Source: Pseudomonadota bacterium (GTDB taxonomy: Bacteria; Pseudomonadota; Gammaproteobacteria; Burkholderiales; SG8-39). From it: a stretch of 5,617 nt of DNA. The position numbers were made by a program, and so were the translations under genes. Below are positions 5,516 through 5,617 of this stretch, one piece after another. The notes beneath the pieces are model-generated. The model was not told the origin of the DNA. It did not search any database and worked only from the letters and a program-made list of their open reading frames with translations. The stretch's first letter is position 1. Every line of letters begins with the position of its first letter. The stretch spans positions 1-5,617 of the forward strand of contig JAJZUN010000217.1 in the NCBI GenBank assembly GCA_021848555.1, read 5' to 3'.

Positions 5516-5617
5516 TATTATGGTTGGCATCTCAAGTTATAGATGAGGTGCTGCCATGCGGATGATGAATCAATTTGAAGCTTACCTGTCGAGGCTGTGC
5601 GAAGTGCTGGGACACGC
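5491..5617 (+). mobile_element. Left end of an insertion sequence (IS701-like), runs off the window
   Basis: A transposase gene begins at 5556 and the preceding gene loses its expected C-terminus near 5488. IS701 elements favour YTAR targets and duplicate 4 bp; TTAA at 5487-5490 is the only YTAR match between 5480 and 5555 on the + strand. It falls exactly at the last native-looking codon (Phe101), so 5491 is a reasonable left end. The terminal inverted repeat cannot be confirmed since the right end is not in view. The exact boundary is inference; the presence of an IS rests on the transposase N-terminus. Confidence 0.5.
5556..5617 (+). CDS. IS701-like transposase, N-terminal fragment
   Basis: Only about 20 residues are visible: MRMMNQ then FEAYLSRLCEVLGHA, after which the window ends. 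The pattern F..YL..L...LGHA(DR) is the usual N-terminus of IS701-family DDE transposases, which cut and join the element's ends. A good GAGG (5545-5548) lies seven bases before ATG 5556; Met3 and Met4 (5562, 5565) are less well placed. No catalytic residues are in view, and whether the full gene is intact cannot be seen. IS4-family relatives are the main alternative. Confidence 0.65.
   Translation, partial: MRMMNQFEAYLSRLCEVLGH

Overview
The window looks like a piece of a GC-rich proteobacterial chromosome, possibly betaproteobacterial; that placement rests on protein character and base composition only. It has two unlike halves. Positions 1 to about 4081 are GC-rich (sample 60-base lines of 67-80% GC) and hold conserved-looking genes. 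From about 4140 to the right edge the GC is lower (sample lines of 45-60%) and the genes are small, of unknown function, all on the + strand, and end in the start of an insertion sequence. This looks like a join between core and accessory DNA.

Left half, minus strand, read right to left: a MoxR-type AAA+ ATPase (3167-2211), malonyl-CoA decarboxylase (2189-876), and a CoxE-like von Willebrand factor A protein (879 to beyond base 1, cut by the window edge). Spacing is tight: 21 bases between the first two and a 4-base ATGA stop/start overlap between the last two, so this is almost certainly one operon. MoxR ATPases and VWA (MIDAS) proteins usually work in pairs as chaperones or activators of a client protein. 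Here the metabolic enzyme malonyl-CoA decarboxylase (malonyl-CoA to acetyl-CoA + CO2) sits between the two partners, making it a candidate client. This is the most interesting idea in the window.

The 188 bases between the MoxR start (3167) and the divergent DUF1847 gene (3356) are rich in dyad symmetry: a 9-bp inverted repeat flanking a TATAAA-like box on the minus strand, a 6-bp hairpin, and two different perfect 14-bp palindromes side by side. They are good candidates for a shared regulatory region. The + strand gene 3356-4081 encodes a cysteine-rich DUF1847 protein, followed by a perfect 15-bp stem-loop.

Right half: a gene-free stretch with several short hairpins (4137-4371), a small zinc-ribbon protein (4372-4623), a small exported six-cysteine protein (4713-5051), and a HEPN-like protein (5186-5515) carrying an RNxxxH motif. 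The HEPN-like frame seems to be cut off by an insertion sequence. The IS transposase (IS701-like by its N-terminus) starts at 5556 and runs off the right edge. No rRNA, tRNA, CRISPR array or integron attC site was recognised.
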